27,832 bases of DNA from a virus, in the IMG/VR virus record IMGVR_UViG_3300042314_001465, positions 1 through 27,832 of that record. One strand, given 5' to 3'. The notes below the pieces were generated by a model, which was given only the letters and a program-made list of their open reading frames with translations, had not been told where the DNA came from and made no database searches. The position numbers and the translations under genes are program-made. Numbering within the stretch: position 1 is the first letter of the stretch; each line of letters starts with the position of its first letter. Positions 16,601-24,681 of this stretch are shown one piece after another.

Positions 16601-16718
16601 TTTGTTGTTCAATGACACAAAACAAGTTACTTTTGTTAATGCCAACACCATTTTAGTTAGTACTAATTTTACAACAAATTCGACCTTTGTGGTAACATAT
16701 CACCAAAAACTTGAATAA
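13668..16718 (+). CDS. 7: gp7-like baseplate wedge protein with a large beta-repeat insertion
   Basis: The length, 1016 aa, is close to T4 gp7 (1032 aa), but the domain order differs. Residues 1-125 (HQLFAKFIKRYYEWLEKNGN, DKAKFLKIVGEFYRSKGTPE, SVKFLFRVLYNEEITISYP) match the C-terminal part of T4 gp7 (AVARFFESRSYDFYSTKGIE, KFLFKVLYNEEVEIEI). The T4 partner motif RFVHPVG appears here as VVHPVG at 838-842, about 700 residues later. Between them is a long beta-rich region with GxGY-type motifs near residues 276, 371, 485, 543, 585 and 678. The large N-terminal part of T4 gp7 is absent. gp7 links wedge proteins to gp10 and the periphery in T4. The start overlaps the gp6 stop (TAATG). Confidence 0.78.
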   Translation: MSDVILSSIVESQLPEFIREEHQLFAKFIKRYYEWLEKNGNIVLESKKLDDAKDVDLADNVYIEQIRKEIAPFFPQELLLDKAKFLKIVGEFYRSKGTPESVKFLFRVLYNEEITISYPKEQVLRTSDGKWVLPLALRVTDNDPNILEIEQTKIIGQTSKATAIVEKAIKSVDRQLGIEYVELYISNITKLFSTGETVTTHVTGNTQIQVSATLIGSLSEIKIDPINRGLYYNGYDPELGYDGDPVTIVGGLNPQSANPVGALATVGTVLRGSVKNIITRNGGFGFRYNSIAPNSSIIDFKGGFAGGLLGSEAKAFISLLDENYTRNVNVSDVTIETVYSQSINQWDNTSNTKTIGQVTTYQDLGLYSIAYVDIESQGGGYRQKPEVDIYSMYLEDSDDLLVITSCTAVKGSRILRDSSQDLTDTFEVGEKVKLFLKNRFEEIRTVTEVTSETITLDIPFENNIDNLMVYKLLRKNLDALGSLGRIEVLNGGQNYNVGEYLIFTSTGGRGLGANAQITEVHAANNGVKVVEFNEKSVGALTGVTISTAGTGYGVGNTFTATGGTGTSAVLTVLAVNGSGNVTSVNVSNSGKYITSPTTTLNPFTSNTGSGSGFRANLTISYAPENIRGGEGYDAAHLPLITINTISGTGASLIAKEILGDGEELELSTTRIGSISSLRVISYGYDYIASPQISLRNADLIVSNVTEGQIFVANTKIYQGTSNTNTTFVAYVDRYVSTNNHMRIYNYSGTFNVATQIISNDNTVSANVVTISYYGDGKAKATAGFENGLIRYPGIYLNEDGQLSADKKLQDSKKYHNFSYVINTENDYVKFKKALNDVVHPVGTKTFVNRISANEASAARPNNTTILISVQTLGNTFNISNGSNSMVATGASSNLLSIISVGDYVTLTSVERRISGTVNIGASSNVIVGTSTNFINDVQANDVIKLSTGNTSTVTEVINANTIYTYTNFGISNNTANISLLFNDTKQVTFVNANTILVSTNFTTNSTFVVTYHQKLE

Positions 16719-16721
16719 ATA
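16714..16721 (+). promoter_or_regulatory. AATAAATA late-promoter-like octamer before gp8
   Basis: AATAAATA overlaps the stop of the gp7-like gene and ends 5 nt before the gp8 ATG at 16727, placing a predicted start site on the A of ATG. It fits NATAAATA, but part of it is the preceding TAA stop in an AT-rich genome, so it is the weakest of the three close-spaced cases. Confidence 0.33.
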
Positions 16722-16726
16722 AAGAC

Positions 16727-18055
16727 ATGCCTTCAATAATTACTAAAAACTTTTCAACCGAGTTAGCTCAAGATTTCACCTTTCTATTTGATATTGGTGC
16801 AAACGATTATTTGCCGCAATCTAAGAAGGCTTATATTTTTGCAATACTTGGTAAACAAATTCCATGGACCTCAGGAACAGAAGTTGTTCCAACACCAACA
16901 GGAAGTATACCATCACTTGTACAATGTTGGGATAATGCTATTGTTGCGAAAAGAATGTCATTGAATGATATTTCTTATGTTGTTCCGAGAAGAAACTGGA
17001 CTTCAAATACTAGTTATTATACATATGATTCAGGCAACGCAAACTACTATGTTTTAAATAGTAAAGATCAAGTTTTTAAGTGTTTGGATAATAATGGCGG
17101 CGCAAATTCTACTGATGAGCCACAACTATTTCTATCGTCTACATCATTAGAGGAACCATATTTTCAGACTACTGATGGTTTTAAGTGGAAATATATGTAC
17201 ACTTTAAACTCTTCCCAAAAGGAAAGATTTTTAACTTCCGATTGGATGCCAGTTACTTACAATAAGTTTGTCCGTGCTGCTGCTTTGAATCGTAGCATCG
17301 ACATTGTAAAAGTTACGAATACTGGTAATAATTATGTTGATGGTTCAACACAATCAATTATATCAATTAATGGTGATGGTACTGGTGCAGTATTAAAAGC
17401 TAACGTGTCCAATGGACGTATTCAAAACGTAATTGTTCAGAGTCGTGGTTTAAATTATACAAAAGCCAATGTGATATTTACAGACATTTCTGGCGGCAAT
17501 GGGTCTAATGCAGCTGCTATAATTTCACTTGCACCACAGAATGGTCATGGTTACGATCCAATAGAAGAGCTTTCGGCCAACACAATTATGTTAAATGTTG
17601 ATTTTGCCGGTAATGAGTCTGGTGATTTTCCAGCAGAAAATGAATTTAGGCAAATTTCATTGATTAAAAATCCATACGTTTTTGGAACATCAACCTTGGC
17701 TTCTGGTCAACTATATAACATATACACAAAGATTAACGTTTCTCCAGGTATTGGTGATTTTAACAACGATGAGTATGTTTATCAAGGTGATTCAATAGAG
17801 ACCGCAACATTTTCAGCACAAGTTATTTCGTTTGATGAACTTACAAATAACTTATTCTTAAATAATATATTAGGAACATTTCAATCAAACGCAACCATCA
17901 AAGGTAACTTAAGTGGTGCGATTCGAGTTGGTGTTTCAAAAACAGACCCGGAATTAAATTTATATTCTGGTAAAACACTAATGATTATTAATCAGCAACC
18001 TTTGACTAGGGATCCTGACCAAACGGACCGAATTAAATTTATATTGAGTTTCTAA
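16727..18055 (+). CDS. 8: gp8-like baseplate wedge subunit
   Basis: This 442-aa protein (T4 gp8 is 334 aa) has the gp8 pattern: an N-terminal strand (FTFLFDIGANDYLPQSKKAYIFA), DISYVVPRRNWTSNTSY, a segment typical of gp8 relatives (YVLNSKDQVFKCLDNNGG, FQTTDGFKWKYMYTL, DWMPVTYNKF), and the closing LMIINQQPLTRDPDQTDRIK followed by FILSF. gp8 is a dimer in each wedge and contacts gp6, gp7 and gp10 in T4. The extra length is largely a GxGY beta module at residues about 190-270 (IVKVTNTGNNYVDGST, VIVQSRGLNYTKANVIFT), the same type as in the neighbouring gp6- and gp7-like proteins. The ATG follows the gp7-like stop by 8 nt. Confidence 0.88.
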   Translation: MPSIITKNFSTELAQDFTFLFDIGANDYLPQSKKAYIFAILGKQIPWTSGTEVVPTPTGSIPSLVQCWDNAIVAKRMSLNDISYVVPRRNWTSNTSYYTYDSGNANYYVLNSKDQVFKCLDNNGGANSTDEPQLFLSSTSLEEPYFQTTDGFKWKYMYTLNSSQKERFLTSDWMPVTYNKFVRAAALNRSIDIVKVTNTGNNYVDGSTQSIISINGDGTGAVLKANVSNGRIQNVIVQSRGLNYTKANVIFTDISGGNGSNAAAIISLAPQNGHGYDPIEELSANTIMLNVDFAGNESGDFPAENEFRQISLIKNPYVFGTSTLASGQLYNIYTKINVSPGIGDFNNDEYVYQGDSIETATFSAQVISFDELTNNLFLNNILGTFQSNATIKGNLSGAIRVGVSKTDPELNLYSGKTLMIINQQPLTRDPDQTDRIKFILSF

Positions 18056-18065
18056 CGAGGAATAC

Positions 18066-21000
18066 ATGACAACTCTTTTCAACTACGACCCATATTTTGA
18101 CGACTTCGATGAAGACAAGAACTTCATGCGTGTCTTATTCCGACCTGGATATGCAGTTCAAGCCAGAGAATTAACTCAAGCACAAACCATCCTCGCAAAC
18201 CAAATTGAAAAGTTTGGCAATCACATTTTTAAGAGTGGTAGTCCAATCGTTGGTGGTAAAATCTCACTTGATGACCGAGCATATTACATTCAATTAAACA
18301 CACAATACAGTGGTGAAGATGTTGTATTGGAAAATTGGTTAAACAAAACAATCATTGGTTACAACACAACTAAAATTGTTCGGGCTAAGGTTATTTCAAT
18401 TGATAATACGACAACGAATCCTATTTTGATTGTTAAGTACCTGAGTGGTGAAAAATTTGTTGAATCTGACGAAATGAAAATTTCTGGTCAGAACATTTTT
18501 GCACAAGCTTTAGCAACAAATGCTGTTGGTCGTTCTTATGTTGCCAGCATACAAGAAGGTGTATATTACTTTAAAGGTCAATTTGTAAAAGTATTACCTG
18601 AATTTTTGGTACTTGAGACATTCTATCGCTTAGGTTATGACACAGCAACAATTAACGTATTGCCATCATATAAAATTGGTATTGAATTTGACCAAGAAAT
18701 TTATGATGAGATTGATGATGCTTCATTGTTAGATCCTGCTCAAGGTTCATTTAACTATCAAGCACCTGGTGCCACACGTTCAAAACTTATCACCCGACTA
18801 TCAAAACGCACACTAGATTCAGCAGACGAATCTGCGTTCTTTGAAGTTATACGTGTCGTTGACGGTGTTAAAACTAAAGAAGTTGCTTATCCAATTTACA
18901 GTGAAATTGAAAAGACTTTGGCCAGAAGAACTTTTGATGAATCTGGCAACTACACAGTTGATCCATTCGTATTAACATTAGAAGAAGAATATGCAAATCG
19001 TGCTAACAACAACTATGCTGATCCAGATTACTTCAGTGTAATTTTAGATCCAGGTAAAGCATATGTTGCTGGACATGAATTCCAAACAATTGCACCAACT
19101 AAGATTGGTGTCTATCGTGGTCGTGCAACAGCTAATGTTTCAGATTATGACATTCCTACAAATTACTCAAGTTATGTTGTTGTTGAAAATGTTCAAGGTA
19201 CAACAAACCTTGATATTACTACATTCCCAACATTAGATATTCACTGTGTACCTAAACAATATATTGATAAACAAGGCACAGCATATTACAATTCCACAAA
19301 AATTGGTACGATTCGTGTCAATAACATGAAGTATAATGGTGCAACCACAACAACATTAGGTTCATCACATACACATAGATTGAATGTTTTTGAAGCTAAC
19401 ACAACACCAATCATTGGTAACCTTGCTTCTTCTGGTAACGCATCCGCAAACGTTATATTGCCTGCCGCATGGTGTACAACATTACAGGCAAACTCATATC
19501 AAGGAATGTATTTTCACATCACTGATGGCGCTGGCGCCGATTTGGCACCAATTAGAATTGAATCTTCTGGTTCAAATTTTATTAGATTAGATTCTAGCTT
19601 AACATTTACTCCTTCTTCAAATGCATTTACGATTGAATCCGGTTTCTCTGGTGCAGAATCGCTAGTGGTTCGTTCTGGTGGTGCATTGCTTTGGGGTGGT
19701 GATATTAATGTTGAATCAAGAGATTCTTCAGGTGATGCTTATATTACAGAAAAGAATAAAGATAGTTTGTTGTTTGCAATTCCTTTTGAAGCTTTAAAAG
19801 AAGGAACAATCACAAACTTTGATTTCTTTGCGAATAAAGTTTATGCAAACAAGTTATCGGACGGCGGCGGTGTAATTACAATTTCCACTGTTGGTACAGA
19901 TACGTTTGCTTTTGCTGGATCAGGCGGCGTTTTAGGTGATACTGCTATTCTTGAAAACATTGTTTGTTTGGTTCGTTCTGACACTTCTTCAACAAATTCG
20001 GCATCAGGTATTGCTGCAAACACCATTTTATCATTGGCTAATAACTTATTTACGGTTACTGCTGTTAATAGTACAACAATTCAAGTTGATTTGAACACCG
20101 CTGCAATTCGTTGTGATTTTATTATCAAAACAAAAGTTAATAATGCAGAAGATGGTACAAACGGTGCAGTCAGAACAAAATCTTTATTTCCAACAAATGA
20201 TTATTTGCACGAAAGAGTTCCATATATATTGGACGATGTAGACGCTTTAAACGTTGGCAATACAGGCACGGTTACCGCTATTACTGGAGGCTATGTTTTT
20301 CCAAGTATTGGTGTTACACACTATGATTTTTCGACTATTGGTGGTTCTTTTCCACTAAACAATCTTAAAACTCCTGGTGTTCCAGTTAGTTTACAAGTAT
20401 CTGACGTTTATGAAATTGTTAGGATTGTTGATTCAAAAACAAATACCGGCAATATTACAATGTCAATGTTGACTAATCCAGCACACGATGTAACTGACCA
20501 CTATGAGTTGGACAATGGCCATAGAAAAACACATTATGACCATGCAACAATTAAATTGAAACGTGGTTATAGTTCACCAACTGGTTCATCATTGATGATT
20601 CAGTACAAATATTTCAATCACGCCGGTGCACCATCTCCACAAAATAATGGTTTATTTACTGTTGATTCCTATACCGGCTCAACTAATTTAACATATAATC
20701 AATTACCAAGATTCTTCAACCGTGAAGATGGTAAAATTATTTCATCACGTGCAGCTTTAGACTTTAGACCAACTAGAGATGTTGCAAGCACCGTATTAAC
20801 AGGTGCAGTTAATCCTGACCCAGATTCTTTGGCTGAATTGTCTTTTGAATATTATTTGCCAAGAATTGACCAGATTGTTGTCAAACCTTCACAAGAACTT
20901 TCAATCATTAGTGGTAAACCTGATGTTACGCCTATTGCACCACCAGTTGGTCCAGAAGATTTACATCTCTACACAATGTTTGTGCCTGCATATACTGAAA

Positions 21001-24000
21001 GTGTTAAAGACATTCGTGCTGACTTTAAGAATAACAAACGTTACACAATGAAAGACATTAGTGCTTTTGATTCTAGAATTAGAGGGTTAGAATACTATGT
21101 GTCGTTAAATACTTTAGAAAGAAATGCAAATGATTCCAAAGTATTGGATGCTACAGGATTAGAACGATCCAAATATGGTATTTTAGTTGATAACTTCTCT
21201 GATAATTCTGTACAAGCAACATATGGCGATGCTGGTTTTGATAATCGATGTATGGTTGATAATGGTTTATTAAAACCGGCTTCGTTGATGCGTACAGTTA
21301 AGATGATTTGGAATCCAGCTGCTTCGTCTGGTTCATATCGTGCTGTTGGTTCTGGTGACAAAAAATCTTTGATGATGGATTTTACATCATTGGCATTTGC
21401 TCAACAAGATTCTGCAACGAAGACTGTAGGTGTGGCCAGTGCTCTGTATGGTGCATTTAGAGGAAATATGAAATTGTATCCTGAGTATACAGCAGAAGCT
21501 GATACGGAAACAACAGCTAAAACTACACTGAATTCAACGCAAGGTATTGAAAACGCATTTAACTTTTTAAATAATTCATTTAGATATATTTCAGACCAGA
21601 ATCCAGCTTGGGATAATGATAAGAATAATCCATTCGGTAAAGTTATTGATTCAAAATGGTACGAAACAACTTCAGATTCAACTTCAGTAAAAGTAACAAG
21701 TAGTGGTTCTGGTTATGATTTGAAAGATGCTGATTTTGGAACATTACAGACTACAACAAATAGTGTATACATCAAAAAAGGTGCTCAATACACACAACAA
21801 CTTCTTGCTGCTCCAACCACAAGTCTTGTTGACCTTGGCAATTATGTAACTGATGTTTCAATCAATCCATATTTAAAACCAAGAGCAATTTCTTTTGTTG
21901 GTGATTCATTACGACCAGACACAATATATTTTGCTTTCTTTGATGGTGTGTCTGTAAATAATTATGTTGTTGTTCCAAATAGAATTAAAACAACTATTGG
22001 TCTTGCTACAAATGGATTCCAACCAGGTGAGCTTGCAGTTATTGCTGATGACCAAAATGAAGCTGCAACATATTTGACAAATTATAAAGCTCGTTCTGGA
22101 ACTTATAAACTTGTTAGAATTATCAATGCTGACACCGGAAGAAATGTATCTTTAATTAATGAAACAGGCGTTTCACTACAAGGTAAATATATCAAGGGTG
22201 TTAACTCCGAATCGATACGATATATCGAAACTCTAGAAGAACACAAGTCTGGAGTAACACGTGCCGTTGGTGCTACAACTATTACTTTAGCTGCAGATGC
22301 ACCATCTTTTAATATTGCTGCTTCGGCCAATACTAATGTGTTGTACCTTGTAAGATCAATTGGTACTACTGCTGAAGAACAACAAGGCACTGTTGAGAGT
22401 GCCGCTTCAGGTGCAACTATTTCTGGTGCAATATTTAATGTTATTGCTTATAATACATCAACAAAAGTTGCAACTGTGCAACAAACAACATCATCAACAC
22501 AAAGAAGTTTGAGTTGGTCTTACTCTTTAGGTTCAAATAAATCCACTTCAACTGGTGATGTTGGTGGTGTTTTATATCCACCTAAAGCGACATTTAGAAC
22601 AGGTGAACGTGTATTGCGTATTACCGAATCTTTCAATAACACATACGATAAAGATGCTATTTCATTCACTGAAACTTCTTTTGTATCTTCTGGTATTGCT
22701 CTTAAGAAAACAAATCTTCTTAATACTGTTTATAATTTTGGAGTTTCTACTAAATTTACAGGTGAAACAACGTCTAAAGTTCTTTCAAGTTCTACCACAT
22801 CATCAGTTCTAACAAGTACTGGTTATAACCCACCGCCGGCCGCAGAAAGCAAAACTCCAGCTGCCGTTGTTGACCAAGCAGTTGTTACTAATGTTGTTTC
22901 AGTACCATATGAGGATCCATTGGCTCAAACATTCTATGTTGATCCTGAAAAATATCCACTAGGTTTGTTTGCTGAAAGCATTGATTTATTCTTCAGTGCT
23001 AAAGATGATACTTTGCCAGTTACTGTTCAAATTAGACCAACTGTTAATGGCGCACCATCTTCAAATTTTTGGTATCAAGAATCTGTAACAACAAAAAAAC
23101 CAGAAGAGGTAAATGTTTCTTCTTCACCGAGTGTTGATGTTACTTCAACAGCTACTAAGTTTACATTCCCATCACCTGTGTTTTTGAGTCCAGGTTTGTA
23201 TGCGGTGGTTATTTTGTCTAATAGTCCAGATTATTTAATGTGGGTCGCTGAAAAGGGTGCATTGACAACAACAAATAAAACTGTGTCTACAAACCCATAC
23301 GTTGGTACTTTGTATAAATCACAAAACTCAATGGAATATGTTCCATTCTTAAATGAAGATTTGATGTTCACATTGAATCGTTGTAAGTTTACAACAGGTA
23401 CATCTGCGTATTTTAGTTTAGAATCAGAGAAGCCACCTAAAACATACTATGTTGACAAGTTTAGATTGTTGGAAACTTCAATTAAACCAACCTCAGATTT
23501 TCCTGTTGCGTCTAATTATTATTTTGTTTCAACACCAGTTGATGGTGCCAAAGAGACTCAATATAGAAGTTTAATTCCACAAATTAAATATGATTGTGGT
23601 TTAGATAATAAATACGCACTTGGTTCTAGAAGAAAAGAATTGGTAGATAAAGGTGACTTTACAGTTAAGTACCAAATCTCGACAAGTACAGATACTATTT
23701 CTCCAATCGTATCATTAGAAAGTTTGCACTTAAACGTTTTTGAAAACTTTATTGATAATGCAGAGATTGATAGTGAAGACTTCAATATTATTAGTCCTGG
23801 TGCAGGCTATGCAAATTCAAATACTATTGTTATTAATTCATCGACAGGTGAAGGTGCAACAGTGTTCATGTCATGTGATGGTGTAAAAGGTAACGTTCTT
23901 TCAATAAATGTTTCTTCATCTGGTTTTGGTTACTTAGATGATTTTACAATTTCTTTTCCAAATGCAAACACTACTGCAAACGTTACCTCAAACGCAACGA

Positions 24001-24437
24001 TTGTATTAAATTCTGAATATGACAGTTCTGTTGGTCCTTGTTTGGCCAAATACATTACTAAACCAGTTGTTCTTGCTGATGGTTTTGACGCAGGTGATTT
24101 GCGTGTCTATATGGCAGTTAATAAACCATCAGGCACAGATGTTATAGTATTCTACAAATTGTTATCTTCATCAGATTCAACACCATTTGGAGATAGACGT
24201 TATCAGAAAATGGAATGTTTTAATCCAACAACAAGCGTTTCTGTAAATGAATCCGATTTCTTTGAATTTGAATTCAGACCTTCTTTAACATTAGATTCGG
24301 CAACATACACATCTGATAATGGTGTGACGTACAATACATTCAAAACATTTGCAATTAAGATTGTGATGATTTCTTCAGATCCAGCTGTTGTTCCGTCAGT
24401 CAAAGATTTGCGAATCATTGCTTTACCAGCAGGTTGA
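18066..24437 (+). CDS. Giant virion structural protein (2123 aa) with DUF4815-like N-terminus; probable baseplate periphery/fibre component
   Basis: This is the largest gene in the window, with a good Shine-Dalgarno (CGAGGAATAC) before the ATG. The N-terminus FNYDPYFDDFDEDKNFMRVL, FRPGYAVQARELTQAQTIL, ANQIEKFGNHIFKSGSPIVG is the pattern I associate with DUF4815, found in large tail or baseplate proteins of T4-like aquatic phages. Residues 1-340 look like a structured platform domain (YVASIQEGVYYFKGQFVKVL; YFSVILDPGKAYVAGHEFQT). The rest is mainly beta-rich, Thr/Ser/Asn-rich sequence. GxGY-type motifs occur near residue 1206 and at 1906-1981. Residues about 1630-1760 (DPLAQTFYVDPEKYPLGLFA, SIDLFFSAKDDTLPVTVQIR) resemble a carbohydrate-binding-like jelly roll. 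Position after gp8 suggests the gp9/gp10 role of holding fibres; that role is inferred. Confidence 0.8.
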   Translation: MTTLFNYDPYFDDFDEDKNFMRVLFRPGYAVQARELTQAQTILANQIEKFGNHIFKSGSPIVGGKISLDDRAYYIQLNTQYSGEDVVLENWLNKTIIGYNTTKIVRAKVISIDNTTTNPILIVKYLSGEKFVESDEMKISGQNIFAQALATNAVGRSYVASIQEGVYYFKGQFVKVLPEFLVLETFYRLGYDTATINVLPSYKIGIEFDQEIYDEIDDASLLDPAQGSFNYQAPGATRSKLITRLSKRTLDSADESAFFEVIRVVDGVKTKEVAYPIYSEIEKTLARRTFDESGNYTVDPFVLTLEEEYANRANNNYADPDYFSVILDPGKAYVAGHEFQTIAPTKIGVYRGRATANVSDYDIPTNYSSYVVVENVQGTTNLDITTFPTLDIHCVPKQYIDKQGTAYYNSTKIGTIRVNNMKYNGATTTTLGSSHTHRLNVFEANTTPIIGNLASSGNASANVILPAAWCTTLQANSYQGMYFHITDGAGADLAPIRIESSGSNFIRLDSSLTFTPSSNAFTIESGFSGAESLVVRSGGALLWGGDINVESRDSSGDAYITEKNKDSLLFAIPFEALKEGTITNFDFFANKVYANKLSDGGGVITISTVGTDTFAFAGSGGVLGDTAILENIVCLVRSDTSSTNSASGIAANTILSLANNLFTVTAVNSTTIQVDLNTAAIRCDFIIKTKVNNAEDGTNGAVRTKSLFPTNDYLHERVPYILDDVDALNVGNTGTVTAITGGYVFPSIGVTHYDFSTIGGSFPLNNLKTPGVPVSLQVSDVYEIVRIVDSKTNTGNITMSMLTNPAHDVTDHYELDNGHRKTHYDHATIKLKRGYSSPTGSSLMIQYKYFNHAGAPSPQNNGLFTVDSYTGSTNLTYNQLPRFFNREDGKIISSRAALDFRPTRDVASTVLTGAVNPDPDSLAELSFEYYLPRIDQIVVKPSQELSIISGKPDVTPIAPPVGPEDLHLYTMFVPAYTESVKDIRADFKNNKRYTMKDISAFDSRIRGLEYYVSLNTLERNANDSKVLDATGLERSKYGILVDNFSDNSVQATYGDAGFDNRCMVDNGLLKPASLMRTVKMIWNPAASSGSYRAVGSGDKKSLMMDFTSLAFAQQDSATKTVGVASALYGAFRGNMKLYPEYTAEADTETTAKTTLNSTQGIENAFNFLNNSFRYISDQNPAWDNDKNNPFGKVIDSKWYETTSDSTSVKVTSSGSGYDLKDADFGTLQTTTNSVYIKKGAQYTQQLLAAPTTSLVDLGNYVTDVSINPYLKPRAISFVGDSLRPDTIYFAFFDGVSVNNYVVVPNRIKTTIGLATNGFQPGELAVIADDQNEAATYLTNYKARSGTYKLVRIINADTGRNVSLINETGVSLQGKYIKGVNSESIRYIETLEEHKSGVTRAVGATTITLAADAPSFNIAASANTNVLYLVRSIGTTAEEQQGTVESAASGATISGAIFNVIAYNTSTKVATVQQTTSSTQRSLSWSYSLGSNKSTSTGDVGGVLYPPKATFRTGERVLRITESFNNTYDKDAISFTETSFVSSGIALKKTNLLNTVYNFGVSTKFTGETTSKVLSSSTTSSVLTSTGYNPPPAAESKTPAAVVDQAVVTNVVSVPYEDPLAQTFYVDPEKYPLGLFAESIDLFFSAKDDTLPVTVQIRPTVNGAPSSNFWYQESVTTKKPEEVNVSSSPSVDVTSTATKFTFPSPVFLSPGLYAVVILSNSPDYLMWVAEKGALTTTNKTVSTNPYVGTLYKSQNSMEYVPFLNEDLMFTLNRCKFTTGTSAYFSLESEKPPKTYYVDKFRLLETSIKPTSDFPVASNYYFVSTPVDGAKETQYRSLIPQIKYDCGLDNKYALGSRRKELVDKGDFTVKYQISTSTDTISPIVSLESLHLNVFENFIDNAEIDSEDFNIISPGAGYANSNTIVINSSTGEGATVFMSCDGVKGNVLSINVSSSGFGYLDDFTISFPNANTTANVTSNATIVLNSEYDSSVGPCLAKYITKPVVLADGFDAGDLRVYMAVNKPSGTDVIVFYKLLSSSDSTPFGDRRYQKMECFNPTTSVSVNESDFFEFEFRPSLTLDSATYTSDNGVTYNTFKTFAIKIVMISSDPAVVPSVKDLRIIALPAG

Positions 24438-24441
24438 TAAG

Positions 24442-24672
24442 ATGCAAGTAAAAGTTGAAGGAACAAATTATGTTAAGGATATGAGCAACAAGGCTCTACT
24501 TAATACCAATAAAAGTGCTATCTTAGAAAATGAAGCTAGGAAGAAAATAAGACAAAATTTATTGTCTAAAAATGAAGAAATAAATACATTAAAAGAACAA
24601 GTATCTTCGATGAATGATGACCTTAGTGAAATTAAAAACTTGTTAAAAACATTACTAGAAAAAAAGAGTTAA
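24442..24672 (+). CDS. Small coiled-coil protein (76 aa), possible fibre or baseplate assembly factor
   Basis: The start is the ATG at 24442, 4 nt after the preceding stop, with AGG upstream. The frame is open further 5' but only inside the previous gene. The 76-aa product is highly charged. Residues 27-74 (ILENEARKKIRQNLLSKNEE, INTLKEQVSSMNDDLSEIKN, LLKTLLEKK) show regular heptad spacing of Ile, Leu and Val, a coiled coil. There is no signal peptide or membrane segment. I do not recognise a family. It lies between the giant structural gene and the fibre gene, so a role in fibre trimerisation, attachment or chaperoning is plausible but unproven. Confidence 0.72.
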   Translation: MQVKVEGTNYVKDMSNKALLNTNKSAILENEARKKIRQNLLSKNEEINTLKEQVSSMNDDLSEIKNLLKTLLEKKS

Positions 24673-24681
24673 AGGTTAACG

